Notes: generated from the letters alone by a model not told the origin. Shown: positions 37,360 through 46,646, numbered from the stretch's first letter. The stretch is DNA of 64,000 nt from Companilactobacillus kimchii DSM 13961 = JCM 10707 (GCF_001435445.1 NZ_AZDH01000009.1:62001-126000), one strand, 5' to 3'. Translations and numbers: made by a program.

Positions 37360-38270
37360 TTTATTATCCTTATTTTCGTGGGCGAATGTATGACTTGTTG
37401 GCATTGAAGGAACTATGTGAAGAAGACTGGTTCAATTCACAGATTGTTCCGATAATTGAACCAGTTCGTGATTCTAAGGAGTTACAAAGAACAGTCCAAA
37501 CTTTCGTTGATAAAAAGCAGCCATTTAGTGTAATTGCCAATCCACAGGTTAGCGTATATGGTTTGAATGATACGAAACTTTATCCACTACCGAATGTGTA
37601 TAACTTAGATTTTTATGTCCCCAGTGCCATCTTGGCAGCTGATTTTCGAAGTGATTTTATTAAAACTTTACCTCAACAAGAAGCAATTTTAATTGTTAAT
37701 AATTATGAACTACTCAAAGTTTATCGTGATACACCTGCTTTAAAAAAAGTGAATAGAGTGTTAATTCCGAATGTTGCAAGGATGCATAAAATTGTTGGGT
37801 CTAAAGCTGCTAGTTTAACTGATCCATTTACTTTCCATCATCACGTGGAAGACTATAATCAATTAGATGATGAATTTTTTGAAGGTTCAGATTGGTATCA
37901 ACAAATTGATGGATTCAAAGGTTTCGGTGATTATTCGATGTTAGGCCATATTTATTTTGATAAAGGTATGCCATCGAGAGCAATTGCAATTCATATTATT
38001 TATGTAACCGCGGATGGTAGTTTACGTGTGCATCATTTTGTTTCTGACAGTAACGAGTCTATGCGTGGACAAAAGCAAAAATTCTTTGAAGCTATGAATA
38101 AATTGGAACCTTGGGTCCATAAAAATATTAATGGGCTTAATTTGACTCCTGCATTAGAAACACTATTAGAATATGGTAATGGAGATAAGTTTCCTGGTCT
38201 AGGCGTTATAAAAAAGCTTTCAATAAAGCATCATTTAGAGTTAATGAGTCGTTTATCCGAACATAGATAG
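37356..38270 (+). CDS. sce7725-like (phage beta-protein-like) protein
   Basis: 304 aa. The start MIYYPYFRGRMYDLLALKEL and the following VPIIEPVRDSKEL match what I know of the sce7725 family, which resembles the phage T4 beta protein. Central blocks are ADFRSDFIKTLP, GFKGFGDYSMLGHIYFDKGMPSRAIAIHIIY and VHHFVSDSNES. There is no membrane segment and no recognised catalytic motif. In other genomes sce7725 is often paired with sce7726, a PD-(D/E)XK protein; here the partner is a different nuclease-fold protein. It shares four bases with that gene (ATGA). Confidence 0.65.
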   Translation: MIYYPYFRGRMYDLLALKELCEEDWFNSQIVPIIEPVRDSKELQRTVQTFVDKKQPFSVIANPQVSVYGLNDTKLYPLPNVYNLDFYVPSAILAADFRSDFIKTLPQQEAILIVNNYELLKVYRDTPALKKVNRVLIPNVARMHKIVGSKAASLTDPFTFHHHVEDYNQLDDEFFEGSDWYQQIDGFKGFGDYSMLGHIYFDKGMPSRAIAIHIIYVTADGSLRVHHFVSDSNESMRGQKQKFFEAMNKLEPWVHKNINGLNLTPALETLLEYGNGDKFPGLGVIKKLSIKHHLELMSRLSEHR

Positions 38271-38378
38271 TTGCAAGTAATTTGGCGATTTGATTAAAAA
38301 TGTTGGTAGAACGCCATTGCTTCAGGCCAGAATTTAACCAGTCGTATTCATTCCTGAGGTTTCTAAATTTTTAAAATA

Positions 38379-38438
38379 AAAAACAGTACTTATTTGAATA
38401 TCCGTAATATACGGTAATCCCAAATAAGTACTGTTTTA
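38379..38438. terminator. Bidirectional terminator with nested hairpin
   Basis: AAACAGTACTTATTTG (38381-38396) and CAAATAAGTACTGTTT (38421-38436) form a perfect 16-base-pair stem, with CCGTA-ATA-TACGG folded in the loop. It ends the helicase operon and the convergent dehydrogenase gene. Between 38271 and 38378 I see no convincing gene. Confidence 0.9.
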
Positions 38439-38504
38439 GATTTCTGAATTATTGTTTAGAAAGAGGAGATGCTATCTTTTAATTCATCGAATTTTAGTGA
38501 CATA

Positions 38505-39368
38505 TTACCACCAAAGTTTGATAAGTCCTTGAGTACCATCGTTACCCAAGTCTTTATCATCAACTAATTTTTCATATAATTTCTTAGCTTGTTTAGTAGC
38601 AGGCAGGTCAAGCTTCATTTTTTCACTTTCATCAAGTGCAATACGCAAATCTTTAAGGAAATGTTTAGAGTAGAATCCGGGCTTGAAGTCACCATTTAAA
38701 ATACGAGGTCCATAGTTTTCTAAGCTCCAATTGTCACCACTGCCGCCTTCAACGGTTTCTAAAACAGATTGCAGATCGAGACCGGCAGACTTGGCATAGA
38801 CAAACATTTCTGTTAGACCAGTCATAGTACCGGCAATCATGATTTGATTAGCCATTTTAGCATGTTGACCGGCACCGTAAGATCCGAAGTAGTGATTGGC
38901 TTTACCGATAATTTCAAAAATAGGAAGAAGTGTTTGGTAAGCTTCTTTGGAACCACCGACCATGATAGTTAATTTACCATCACGAGCACCAACATCGCCG
39001 CCAGAAACAGGCGCATCTAAGGCTTGAACGCCAATCTCTTCAGCTTTTTGACCAATCTTTTTAGCAAGTGTTGGTGTGCTAGTTGTCATATCAACGATAA
39101 TTTTATCAGCTGATAGACCGGCAAAGATACCATTGTCTTTGAAGTAGACATCTTCAACATCTTGTGGGAAACCAACCATTGAAAAGATTATATCAGCACT
39201 TTCAGCCACATCTTTAGGGTCAGCGTACCATTCAGCACCTTGATTAATTAGAGGTTCAGCTTTTGATTTTGTTCTTGTATAGATATCAACAGCGTAGCCT
39301 GCTTTTAGTAAATTGTTTATAACGCCACTACCCATGACGCCGGTACCAATGAAACCAATTTTTTGCAT
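38505..39368 (-). CDS. Beta-hydroxyacid dehydrogenase (3-hydroxyisobutyrate dehydrogenase family)
   Basis: 287 aa NAD(P)-dependent enzyme. Rossmann motif IGFIGTGVMGSGVINNL at the N-terminus, substrate motif LDAPVSGGDVGARDGKLTIMVGG near residue 118, catalytic-lysine region GAGQHAKMANQIMIAG near 165 and KDLRIALDES near 235. These are the four hallmarks of the family (GarR, GlxR, MmsB); the substrate, such as tartronate semialdehyde, 3-hydroxyisobutyrate or succinic semialdehyde, cannot be decided. The start is the ATG at 39368 with TTGGAGG seven or eight bases upstream. It stands alone. Confidence 0.87.
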   Translation of the reverse strand: MQKIGFIGTGVMGSGVINNLLKAGYAVDIYTRTKSKAEPLINQGAEWYADPKDVAESADIIFSMVGFPQDVEDVYFKDNGIFAGLSADKIIVDMTTSTPTLAKKIGQKAEEIGVQALDAPVSGGDVGARDGKLTIMVGGSKEAYQTLLPIFEIIGKANHYFGSYGAGQHAKMANQIMIAGTMTGLTEMFVYAKSAGLDLQSVLETVEGGSGDNWSLENYGPRILNGDFKPGFYSKHFLKDLRIALDESEKMKLDLPATKQAKKLYEKLVDDKDLGNDGTQGLIKLWW

Positions 39369-39515
39369 TATTATATCCTCCAATCATTGATTTAATTATA
39401 ATATATACAAAAGATTTGTCAGTAATGATACATTTGAACTGTTTTATGTATGACGAGGTTTGCTATAATTCATATGATATGAATATATATTTACAGTAAA
39501 AGGAGGGGGGATTTC

Positions 39516-40367
39516 ATGAAATTTATTAGAGACTACTATAAAAGTATTTTCGCAGCTCTTTTCTATGGAATAACCTCGGCTCTAGGAATTCAATTATTGC
39601 TACAGCCGGCAAAGCTTTATACCAGTGGTGTGACTGGTGCAGCACAGTTGATCGTTAACTTGCTTAATGAATTTGCACAAACAAATACGCCAGTTTACTT
39701 CTGGTATGCATTATTAAATTTACCATTAGTAATTTTGGCCTGGTTTAAGTTAGGCAAGAAGTTTACGATTCTATCGATTATTTCTATCGTTTCAGCATCG
39801 TTATTCATTTTAATCGTTCCATTGCATCCATTGACTAAAGATCCGTTACTGTCAGCTGTCTTTGGTGGTATCTTGTCTGGATCAGGTATCGGGCTTTGCT
39901 TCCGTTACGGTTTTTCAACTGGTGGAACAGATATTATTGCCTTGATTGTGCAAAGAAGTACTGGTAGAACGGTCGGGCAAGTCAGTTTTGCGGTTAATGC
40001 CATTATCATTACGATTGCCGGTTTTACCTTCGGCTGGGAATTGGCCCTATATACAATTATTTCAATTTATATTACTAATATGGTGATTGATAAGATGTAT
40101 ATTCAACAGCAAAAAATTACCGTTACAGTTTACACGCACAAAATTGATCAGATTTCTCAAGAATTACTCAAATCACTCAATCGTGGTTTGACGTTGGATT
40201 ATCATTTGAAAGGTGCCTATTCTGGTGAAGAAATCGGTTCTATTACGATGGTTTTAACGAAGTATCAATTATTCTTCGCAAAGAAAATCATTTTGGACGT
40301 TGATCCTAATGCATTCATTAATATCCAGCCTACAATGTCAATTGCAGGTAAATTTAACGATAATTAA
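39516..40367 (+). CDS. YitT family membrane protein (DUF161/DUF2179)
   Basis: 283 aa. An N-terminal half with five or six helices contains the YitT signatures GITSALGIQLLLQPAKLYTSGVTG and FRYGFSTGGTDIIALI. A C-terminal cytosolic DUF2179 domain (about 205-283) has VTVYTHKIDQISQELLKSLNRG and LTKYQLFFAKKIILDVDPNAFI. The function of the family is unknown; substrate export has been proposed. AAGGAGGGGGG lies before the ATG. It is followed after about 100 bases by a separate reductase gene. Confidence 0.88.
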   Translation: MKFIRDYYKSIFAALFYGITSALGIQLLLQPAKLYTSGVTGAAQLIVNLLNEFAQTNTPVYFWYALLNLPLVILAWFKLGKKFTILSIISIVSASLFILIVPLHPLTKDPLLSAVFGGILSGSGIGLCFRYGFSTGGTDIIALIVQRSTGRTVGQVSFAVNAIIITIAGFTFGWELALYTIISIYITNMVIDKMYIQQQKITVTVYTHKIDQISQELLKSLNRGLTLDYHLKGAYSGEEIGSITMVLTKYQLFFAKKIILDVDPNAFINIQPTMSIAGKFNDN

Positions 40368-40471
40368 ATATCTTAATTCAAATTAGAAAATAAAATTAAG
40401 CACAAATTGATGCCATAAATTTCCTCAAAAATAATATACTGAACCCAGCGATTCACGAGGAGATTCTAGAT

Positions 40472-41059
40472 ATGAAAACAATTATTTATACTCATCCGAA
40501 TACTAGTAGTTTCAATCATGAGATTCTAAATACATTGTCGAACTATTTTAGTCGAAATGATGAGGAATTTGAAGTGATCAATTTGTATGCGGATAAATTT
40601 AATCCGATCCTTTCGGCAGAAGAATTGAAGGTCTACAGTCAAGGTCAAACTAGTGATGAATTGGTAAGAAAATATCAACGTCGGATAAATAATTCCGATG
40701 AATTGATCTTTATCTTTCCAATTTGGTGGCACAATTTGCCAGCTATGTTAAAGGGATTTTTTGATCGTGTCTTATTGAGTGGCTTTGCATATGATGAAAG
40801 TGATGGCTGGAAGGGTTTATTAACACAAATAAAAAGAGTCACGGTTGTAACCACTTCGACGACAACAAAAGACTATTTAGTGAATAATTGTGGAGATCCT
40901 ATCCAATCAGTTTTTATTGATCGTACTTTAGCTGATATTGGTTTGAATCCTAAGAATACTACTTGGATTCATTTTGGTCAGGTTAATATAACAACTGATG
41001 AAAATCGTCAAAAATTTTTGATTGATTTAATTGAAGAATATGAAGATGCAAATTCATAA
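40472..41059 (+). CDS. Flavodoxin-fold NAD(P)H-dependent oxidoreductase
   Basis: 195 aa cytosolic flavoprotein of the KefF/MdaB/YwrO group. The flavin site includes YTHPNTSSFNHEIL at the N-terminus, FIFPIWWHNLPAMLKGFFDRVLL (residues 84-106) and VTTSTTTKDYLV. Such enzymes reduce quinones or azo compounds with two electrons and protect against redox stress. GAGGAGA precedes the ATG. The gene ends in a terminator hairpin that includes its own stop codon. Confidence 0.85.
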   Translation: MKTIIYTHPNTSSFNHEILNTLSNYFSRNDEEFEVINLYADKFNPILSAEELKVYSQGQTSDELVRKYQRRINNSDELIFIFPIWWHNLPAMLKGFFDRVLLSGFAYDESDGWKGLLTQIKRVTVVTTSTTTKDYLVNNCGDPIQSVFIDRTLADIGLNPKNTTWIHFGQVNITTDENRQKFLIDLIEEYEDANS

Positions 41060-41080
41060 AATGGATTTGTGTCTTTTTTA
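41049..41080 (+). terminator. Terminator overlapping the stop of the reductase gene
   Basis: CAAATTCAT and ATGGATTTG pair around AAA, with one G-U pair, and GTGTCTTTTTT follows. Confidence 0.75.
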
Positions 41081-41256
41081 TATCAAATAATTCTAATTTG
41101 TTTTTAAAATTATGTTTAATTATTAAACTAAATAAAGAGGAAAAACTATAACTAATAAACTTTTTCCGAAATTAATCTACGATAAAACTAGATATTAACG
41201 GAATTTGGTTTAATATATTAATTATATTAAGGGATATTAATGAGGACGTTTTACTA

Positions 41257-43134
41257 ATGCAAAAAAAAATTAACATATTGGGGATAGTGCAATTTATTTT
41301 CATTATTGCATCGGCTTTTTTAGTCGGTTTTATTTTGAATTACGCTCAAACAGGCGATATTGTCTTTTCCAAACAGATTGTTTTTCAATCAAATTTGAAT
41401 ACCTACTTATTAACGGTGTTGATCCTATTCTTCATCTATTTAGGTTTGTATGGCTTATGTAACCGTTTTTTCTATGCTTCAGCGATCTTCTACGTATTTT
41501 TCGCTATTTACGCAGTCGCTGACCGTTTGAAAGTTAATTATCGTTCAGAACCGATCTTACCTAGTGATTTGAGCCTTTTGAAGAATATTAAAGGACTTTT
41601 ATCAATGGTTACGCCAAAAGTAGTTATTTTTATGGTAGTTCTATTAATAATTTTGATAGCGGCAGCCATTTTACTAGAACACTTTCTGGGCAAGCATACA
41701 TTGCGCCTTAATTACATTGTCAGACTAATTTTTATTGCTCTAGCAGTTATCAGTATTGGTAGTTTCTACACAGCTAGTGATAACAATTCTTTTACTTATA
41801 AAGTTCTAGCTAAGGCTGGTTATACTAACTATGCTTCTAATATCAATCAATCGGCCAATAGTAATGGCCCAATGTTGACCTTTTTAGGTAACATGTACGT
41901 TGATGTGATGGATAAGCCTAAAGGTTATAGCAAACAGAAAATGGAAAAATTGGTTAAAAAATATCAAGGTGTTGCTGAAGATATTAATCAAGATCGTTCT
42001 AATAGTAATTTGAGTAAGCAAACTTTGATCTTTGTTTTGAGTGAGAGTTTCTCTAATCCTAACCGAGTTCCTGGTGTAAAACTCAATCAAAATCCAATTC
42101 CTAACATTGAAAAAATCAAAGAGAACACCACGTCTGGTTTGATGATGAGTTCTGGATATGGTGGGGGAACTGCCAACATGGAATACATGACTTTGACAGG
42201 TCTAGCTATGAACCAATTCTCAGATTCTTTGCAATCACCTTATACGCAGCTAGTTAATAAGCAAGAGAATCCAATTAACATTTCCAATAGCTTTAAGACG
42301 AGTGCTGCCATTCATCCATTTCACGGTAATTTTTATAATCGTAATTCAGTTTATAAGAATTTTGGAATTCAATCATTTAGAAACCTTGATACTGCTAAGA
42401 CAGAACCTTTGAAGTATGCCGATACATTACCAGAAATGGAATATGTCAGTGATGAATCAGCTTATAAGGATACTTTATGGCAAATCAATCAAGCCAAGGG
42501 TGGACAGTTTATCAACTTGGTTACAATGCAAAATCATATGCCTTATACCAATAACTACACTAACAATCCATTCAAGGCCAGTGGTTCTGGCGTTACAGAT
42601 AGTTCACGTACACAAATAGAAAATTTTGCTAAAAGTATTAATACCACTGATAATTCAACTAAAGAGTTTTTGGCTGAGTTAGATAAGGTAAAGAAACCAA
42701 TTACAGTTGTTTGGTATGGTGATCATTTACCAGGTATATATGATGGCGTGGATATTTATAAATATAATGTTGAAGAACATCAAACAGATTATTTTATTTA
42801 TAGTAATAAGTACGCCAGAGATCATGGTGAAGGCACAACTAAGCTAAATAATGCTACAAAAGTAACTGATCCTAATGGATTTATTCCATTGGCTTTGGAA
42901 CAAATGGATCAAAAGGTAACGCCTTACTATGCACTGTTAACTAAGGTTCAACAAGATGCTCCAGCTATGGCCAAGAGTATCGATGAAGGTACTAATAATT
43001 TGTATGTAAATCAAGACGGTAAGAGTGTTGATAAATTGACTAAGAAGCAACAGCAAATTATTGATGATTATCGGATGGTTCAGTATGATTTAACTGCTGG
43101 TAAAGGATATTCGAAAGCAACGATCAATAAGTAA
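41257..43134 (+). CDS. LTA-synthase-like phosphoglycerol transferase (copy 1)
   Basis: 625 aa membrane enzyme of the alkaline phosphatase/sulfatase superfamily. Five N-terminal helices (about 1-175) contain the conserved outside loop YRSEPILPSDLSLL, followed by an extracellular catalytic domain. The nucleophile is Thr305 in GGGTANMEYMTLTGL; ESFSNPNR gives the metal-binding Glu, and VVWYGDHLPGIYD the late metal-binding Asp-His. It probably transfers glycerol phosphate onto teichoic acid or another surface glycan; it may not be the main LtaS. A weak GAGGA lies before the ATG. A tandem paralogue follows. Confidence 0.85.
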   Translation: MQKKINILGIVQFIFIIASAFLVGFILNYAQTGDIVFSKQIVFQSNLNTYLLTVLILFFIYLGLYGLCNRFFYASAIFYVFFAIYAVADRLKVNYRSEPILPSDLSLLKNIKGLLSMVTPKVVIFMVVLLIILIAAAILLEHFLGKHTLRLNYIVRLIFIALAVISIGSFYTASDNNSFTYKVLAKAGYTNYASNINQSANSNGPMLTFLGNMYVDVMDKPKGYSKQKMEKLVKKYQGVAEDINQDRSNSNLSKQTLIFVLSESFSNPNRVPGVKLNQNPIPNIEKIKENTTSGLMMSSGYGGGTANMEYMTLTGLAMNQFSDSLQSPYTQLVNKQENPINISNSFKTSAAIHPFHGNFYNRNSVYKNFGIQSFRNLDTAKTEPLKYADTLPEMEYVSDESAYKDTLWQINQAKGGQFINLVTMQNHMPYTNNYTNNPFKASGSGVTDSSRTQIENFAKSINTTDNSTKEFLAELDKVKKPITVVWYGDHLPGIYDGVDIYKYNVEEHQTDYFIYSNKYARDHGEGTTKLNNATKVTDPNGFIPLALEQMDQKVTPYYALLTKVQQDAPAMAKSIDEGTNNLYVNQDGKSVDKLTKKQQQIIDDYRMVQYDLTAGKGYSKATINK

Positions 43135-43186
43135 AAATATCTTTAAATTTTTACTCTAAATTACATAATCTTATTAAAATAGAAAA

Positions 43187-43236
43187 AGTGTTCATATTAA
43201 CGGTACATATTAGTTGATATGAACATTATTTTTTTA
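43187..43236 (+). terminator. Terminator between the two LTA-synthase-like genes
   Basis: TGTTCATATTAAC (43189-43201) pairs with GTTGATATGAACA (43213-43225), with one G-U pair, followed by TTATTTTTTT. Confidence 0.85.
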
Positions 43237-43302
43237 CTTTCTAAAAAAATAAAAGAGGTATTATTAATGTAATGATATATATGTTAAAGGGATGTTTTGA
43301 CT

Positions 43303-45180
43303 ATGCAGAGAAAAAGAATCGCTTATTTAGGACAAGGTTTGTTTACCATTTTGTCAGCTTTCTTGATGGGATACTTATTAGATTATGCTCAACTAACATC
43401 AATTTCTTATAGTGCTCAGATGGTTTTTAAAGATAATTTTGCGGTCTATTTGGTAACGGTGGTGGTCCTACTGATTGTTTATTGGGGGTTGTATGGTTTA
43501 ACAAATCATTTCTTCGTTTCGACAACGATTTTTTATATTTTCTTTGGTATCTACGGACTAGCGGATCATCTAAAAGTACAGTATCGTTCAGAACCAATTT
43601 TGCCTAGTGACTTGATGTTCTTAGGTAATATTAGGGAATTACTCTCAATGATTAAACTCGGTTTGATTGTTTGGGTCGTTGCTATAATTCTAGTTCTAGT
43701 TGCATTATGTTTTGTCTTAGAAAAACAGTACAGTAAGAATTTTCTACATTTTAAACCGATTCCTAGAGTTCTATTGGTGTTGTTAATGGTTTTGGGCTTA
43801 GGTAGTTTTTATACCTCTAATCGCGAGGGAAGTTTTAATCACGCTATCCTCAACAAGGCAGGCTATTCGGATTTTGCAGCCAATATTAATTGGTCGGCTA
43901 ATAGTAATGGTCCATTACTGACATTCTTAAGCAATATGCATATTGATGTTATGGATAAGCCAGTTAATTACAGTAAAACCACTATGCAACGTATCGTTAC
44001 GAAATATCGTAACGAAGCAGATGAAATTAATCAGAATCGTCCTAATAATAATTTACGAAAACAGACTTTGATTTTTATTTTGAGTGAAAGCTTTTCTGAT
44101 CCTAGTCGTGTTCCCAATATAAAGATGAATCAAGAAGTAATTCCTAATATTAAAAAAATTAAACAGGATAATACTTCAGGCTTGATGATGAGCTCTAGTT
44201 ATGGTGGGGGAACGGCCAATATTGAATATATGACTTTAACAGGTCTAGCCTATAATCAATTTTCAAAATCTTTAAACTCGCCATTTACCCAGTTAGTTAT
44301 TAAACAAAAACATCCACTCAATATTGCCAATAGTTTCAAAACTACTGCAGCAATTCACCCTTATTATGGTAATTTCTATGATCGTGATACGGTTTATCAG
44401 AAATTTGGTATGCAAACTTTTAGAAATATTAATACTTCCGGTAAGCTGGGGCTACATTACACGGCAACAGCTGACGGAGGACAATATATTAGTGATGACT
44501 CGGCCTATAAAGAAGCTTTATGGCAAATTAATCAAAAAAAGGGTGGGCAATTCATTAATCTTGTAACGATGCAAAATCATATGCCTTATACGACTAATTA
44601 TGCTGGTAATCAATTTAAAGCTACTGGTAAAGGTGCAGGAAAGAATCTGCAACAAGTCGCTAATTTCGCTAAGGGTTTGAGTATGACTGATGAGACAACC
44701 CAAAACTTTTTAGATGAGATTGATAAAATTTCAAAGCCAATCACAATTGTTTGGTATGGCGATCACTTACCAGGAATTTACGATGGCAATAAGATGTCAC
44801 AATATAACGTTCAGCAACATACAACTGATTACTTTGTTTATAGTAATCGTTATGCTCTGGAACATAATTATGGTACGAAGAAGTTGTCTGATGCTACGAA
44901 AGTAACTGATCCAAATGGTTTTATACCTTTAGCGTTGAGGCAAATGAAACAACAAGTTACGCCTTACTATGCTTTGTTGACGCAAGTTGAAGAGGATGTT
45001 CCCGCTATGGCTCGTAATAGTGTTGGTGGGAATGAAAGTCTTTATGTTAATAATAGTGAAAAACAGGTTTCCACGAATAAATTAAATAAGAAGCAGAAAC
45101 GGATCATTCACGACTATCGTTTGGTTCAGTATGATTTGACTGCTGGTAAAGGTTATTCTCGAAATATTATTAATAAGTAG
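43303..45180 (+). CDS. LTA-synthase-like phosphoglycerol transferase (copy 2)
   Basis: 625 aa, a tandem paralogue of the preceding gene with the same plan: five helices, YRSEPILPSDLMFL, nucleophile Thr304 in GGGTANIEYMTLTGLA, ESFSDPSR and VWYGDHLPGIYDG. Even the last residues agree (YDLTAGKGYS...INK in both), so divergence is moderate. It starts at the ATG at 43303, with AAGGGATG nine bases upstream; a TTG two codons earlier is less well placed. Each copy has its own terminator, suggesting separate regulation and perhaps different acceptor glycans. Confidence 0.85.
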   Translation: MQRKRIAYLGQGLFTILSAFLMGYLLDYAQLTSISYSAQMVFKDNFAVYLVTVVVLLIVYWGLYGLTNHFFVSTTIFYIFFGIYGLADHLKVQYRSEPILPSDLMFLGNIRELLSMIKLGLIVWVVAIILVLVALCFVLEKQYSKNFLHFKPIPRVLLVLLMVLGLGSFYTSNREGSFNHAILNKAGYSDFAANINWSANSNGPLLTFLSNMHIDVMDKPVNYSKTTMQRIVTKYRNEADEINQNRPNNNLRKQTLIFILSESFSDPSRVPNIKMNQEVIPNIKKIKQDNTSGLMMSSSYGGGTANIEYMTLTGLAYNQFSKSLNSPFTQLVIKQKHPLNIANSFKTTAAIHPYYGNFYDRDTVYQKFGMQTFRNINTSGKLGLHYTATADGGQYISDDSAYKEALWQINQKKGGQFINLVTMQNHMPYTTNYAGNQFKATGKGAGKNLQQVANFAKGLSMTDETTQNFLDEIDKISKPITIVWYGDHLPGIYDGNKMSQYNVQQHTTDYFVYSNRYALEHNYGTKKLSDATKVTDPNGFIPLALRQMKQQVTPYYALLTQVEEDVPAMARNSVGGNESLYVNNSEKQVSTNKLNKKQKRIIHDYRLVQYDLTAGKGYSRNIINK

Positions 45181-45187
45181 TTTTTAG

Positions 45188-45217
45188 AAAGGGGAGTTTT
45201 TGGAGCTTCTCTTTTTT
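45188..45217 (+). terminator. Terminator of the second LTA-synthase-like gene
   Basis: AAAGGGGAG pairs with CTTCTCTTT, with two G-U pairs, followed by TTTT. Confidence 0.6.
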
Positions 45218-45260
45218 GTTGGAGAATTTTACTAAGAAAAATAACCAAGGTTCTATGCAA

Positions 45261-45396
45261 TATAGTGGAAACGAGCTACGCAAGGGAACCCATTCCGGTT
45301 TGCTACAGTACTGAAATTGCCCGCATAGTACGCGGTCGATTCCAGTACTTAGGCAAATCCTCGTGGGTTGAGCGCCCTTGCTTCGCTCTCTTTTTT
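45261..45396. repeat. Long structured hairpin repeat, full-length copy
   Basis: TATAGTGGAAAC is followed by a near-continuous 116-base hairpin (45273-45388). The outer arms are GAGCTACGCAAGGG and CCCTTGCTTCGCTC. The middle arms are AACCCA/TGGGTT, GTTTGC/GCAAAT and AGTACTG/CAGTACT, and CCGC/GCGG closes a seven-base loop. Six T residues follow. There is no coding potential of note. A shortened relative sits at 63425-63461. Confidence 0.85.
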
Positions 45397-45485
45397 AAAA
45401 CTGGAAACACTTTCATTCAAATAGACCCCAAAATCAGGAGTACACTTAGAATATTGACTTACAAAAATGGGGATGAAATTAAGTT

Positions 45486-46592
45486 TTGAATTTAAAGAGT
45501 TTCTTTTATATATTGATACCAACTTTTCTTTTTAGTTCTATGGAAATTGCCTTGAAGATTGCCGGTGGGCAATTTAATCCAATTGAATTGAACTTTGTCA
45601 GATTCTTGATTGGTGGTTTGGCTCTTTTGCCTTTCACTATGATGTACATTAGAAAGCACAGTGTCAGATTATCTAGATCTGATTTTGGACGTATTGCTCT
45701 AACTGGTTTTGTTATCGTGGTTTTGAGTATGACGTTGTATCAATTATCTATCGGGATGGCTACTGCTTCGGTTATCGCTATTATGTTGAGTGCTAATCCT
45801 ATCTTTGGTTTAATTATTGGTTTCGTGTTCTTAAAAGAAAAATTATCTAGAACTAATGTTTTAGCTCTAGTTTTGACTTTGATTGGTCTTTTGATCATTA
45901 TTAATCCATTCCACTTGAGTGGTGCTATGGGTATCATGTTAGGATTGCTTTCATCAATTCTTTTCGGTGTCTATGGTGTTATGTCACGTGTTAATGGTGG
46001 CAAAATTGGTTTAAATGGTCTTTCAATGACTTGTTTATCATTCTTGTTTGGTTCAGCTGAATTGGGTGTTTTGATGGGTCTAAGTCACTTACCAATTGCT
46101 CAAAATATTCCAAGTAACTATTCTGAGTTTGTTAATATTCCTTTCTTCAAGGGAATCTCTTTACAAACATTACCATTGATTCTTTACATTTCTGTCTTGG
46201 TTACTGGTGTAGCTTTCGGTTTGTACTTCCTTTCAATGGAAAAGGTTGGTATTCTTCAAGCTTCATTGATTTTCCTAGTCAAACCAGCTTTGGCTCCCGT
46301 CTTGGCATTGATAGTTTTAGGCGAAGCCATGAAGGTTAATACTATTATCGGTATTGTTGTTATCTTGCTCGGTTCGTTCGTTACTCTTATGGGCGAAAAG
46401 ATTGCTTACAGTGTTATGGCTATTTTCAAACGTAATAATCCTGAAGCACATCAAGAAGTTGATGAATTGGCTAAGGTTAAAGAAGAACTTGAAAATGGTG
46501 AACTTGCTAAACGTGGACGTGCTACTGAAGAAGCAGTTCGTCACTCGATTGAAGAAAAACGTCAAGCACATGAATTACCATCTGAAAATTAA
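45486..46592 (+). CDS. EamA/DMT-family transporter
   Basis: 368 aa membrane transporter with ten helices in two EamA repeats (about residues 5-140 and 150-295). The first has FFYILIPTFLFSSMEIALKIAGG and FVRFLIGGLALLPF, the second SSILFGVYGVMSRV and FLVKPALAPVLALIVLGE. A charged cytosolic tail of about 60 residues (KVKEELENGELAKRGRATEE) is longer than usual. The substrate, an amino acid or metabolite exported from the cell, is unknown. The start is TTG at 45486 with a distant GGGGA; no better start retains the first helix. Confidence 0.82.
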   Translation: MNLKSFFYILIPTFLFSSMEIALKIAGGQFNPIELNFVRFLIGGLALLPFTMMYIRKHSVRLSRSDFGRIALTGFVIVVLSMTLYQLSIGMATASVIAIMLSANPIFGLIIGFVFLKEKLSRTNVLALVLTLIGLLIIINPFHLSGAMGIMLGLLSSILFGVYGVMSRVNGGKIGLNGLSMTCLSFLFGSAELGVLMGLSHLPIAQNIPSNYSEFVNIPFFKGISLQTLPLILYISVLVTGVAFGLYFLSMEKVGILQASLIFLVKPALAPVLALIVLGEAMKVNTIIGIVVILLGSFVTLMGEKIAYSVMAIFKRNNPEAHQEVDELAKVKEELENGELAKRGRATEEAVRHSIEEKRQAHELPSEN

Positions 46593-46612
46593 AATACTCA
46601 TTTATTAAAATT

Positions 46613-46646
46613 AAGATTACGAATTAGACGTAATCTTATTTTTTTT
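46613..46646 (+). terminator. Terminator of the DMT transporter gene
   Basis: AAGATTACG and CGTAATCTT pair around seven bases and are followed by ATTTTTTTT. Confidence 0.85.

Noticed and set aside
37356-38270. Toxin-antitoxin or restriction system in the helicase cluster.
   Set aside because: No methylase, specificity subunit or recognisable antitoxin is present; the LexA box favours a DNA-damage role.
38290-38355. A stretch that translates as DLIKNVGRTPLLQARI, resembling the start of a cysteine synthase, followed by a stop.
   Set aside because: The match is only about a dozen residues with no PLP lysine motif and no further homology; chance cannot be excluded.
45265-45489. Open frame of 74 codons covering the long hairpin repeat.
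   Set aside because: The frame follows the palindrome, has no ribosome binding site and no natural protein features; it is explained by the repeat.
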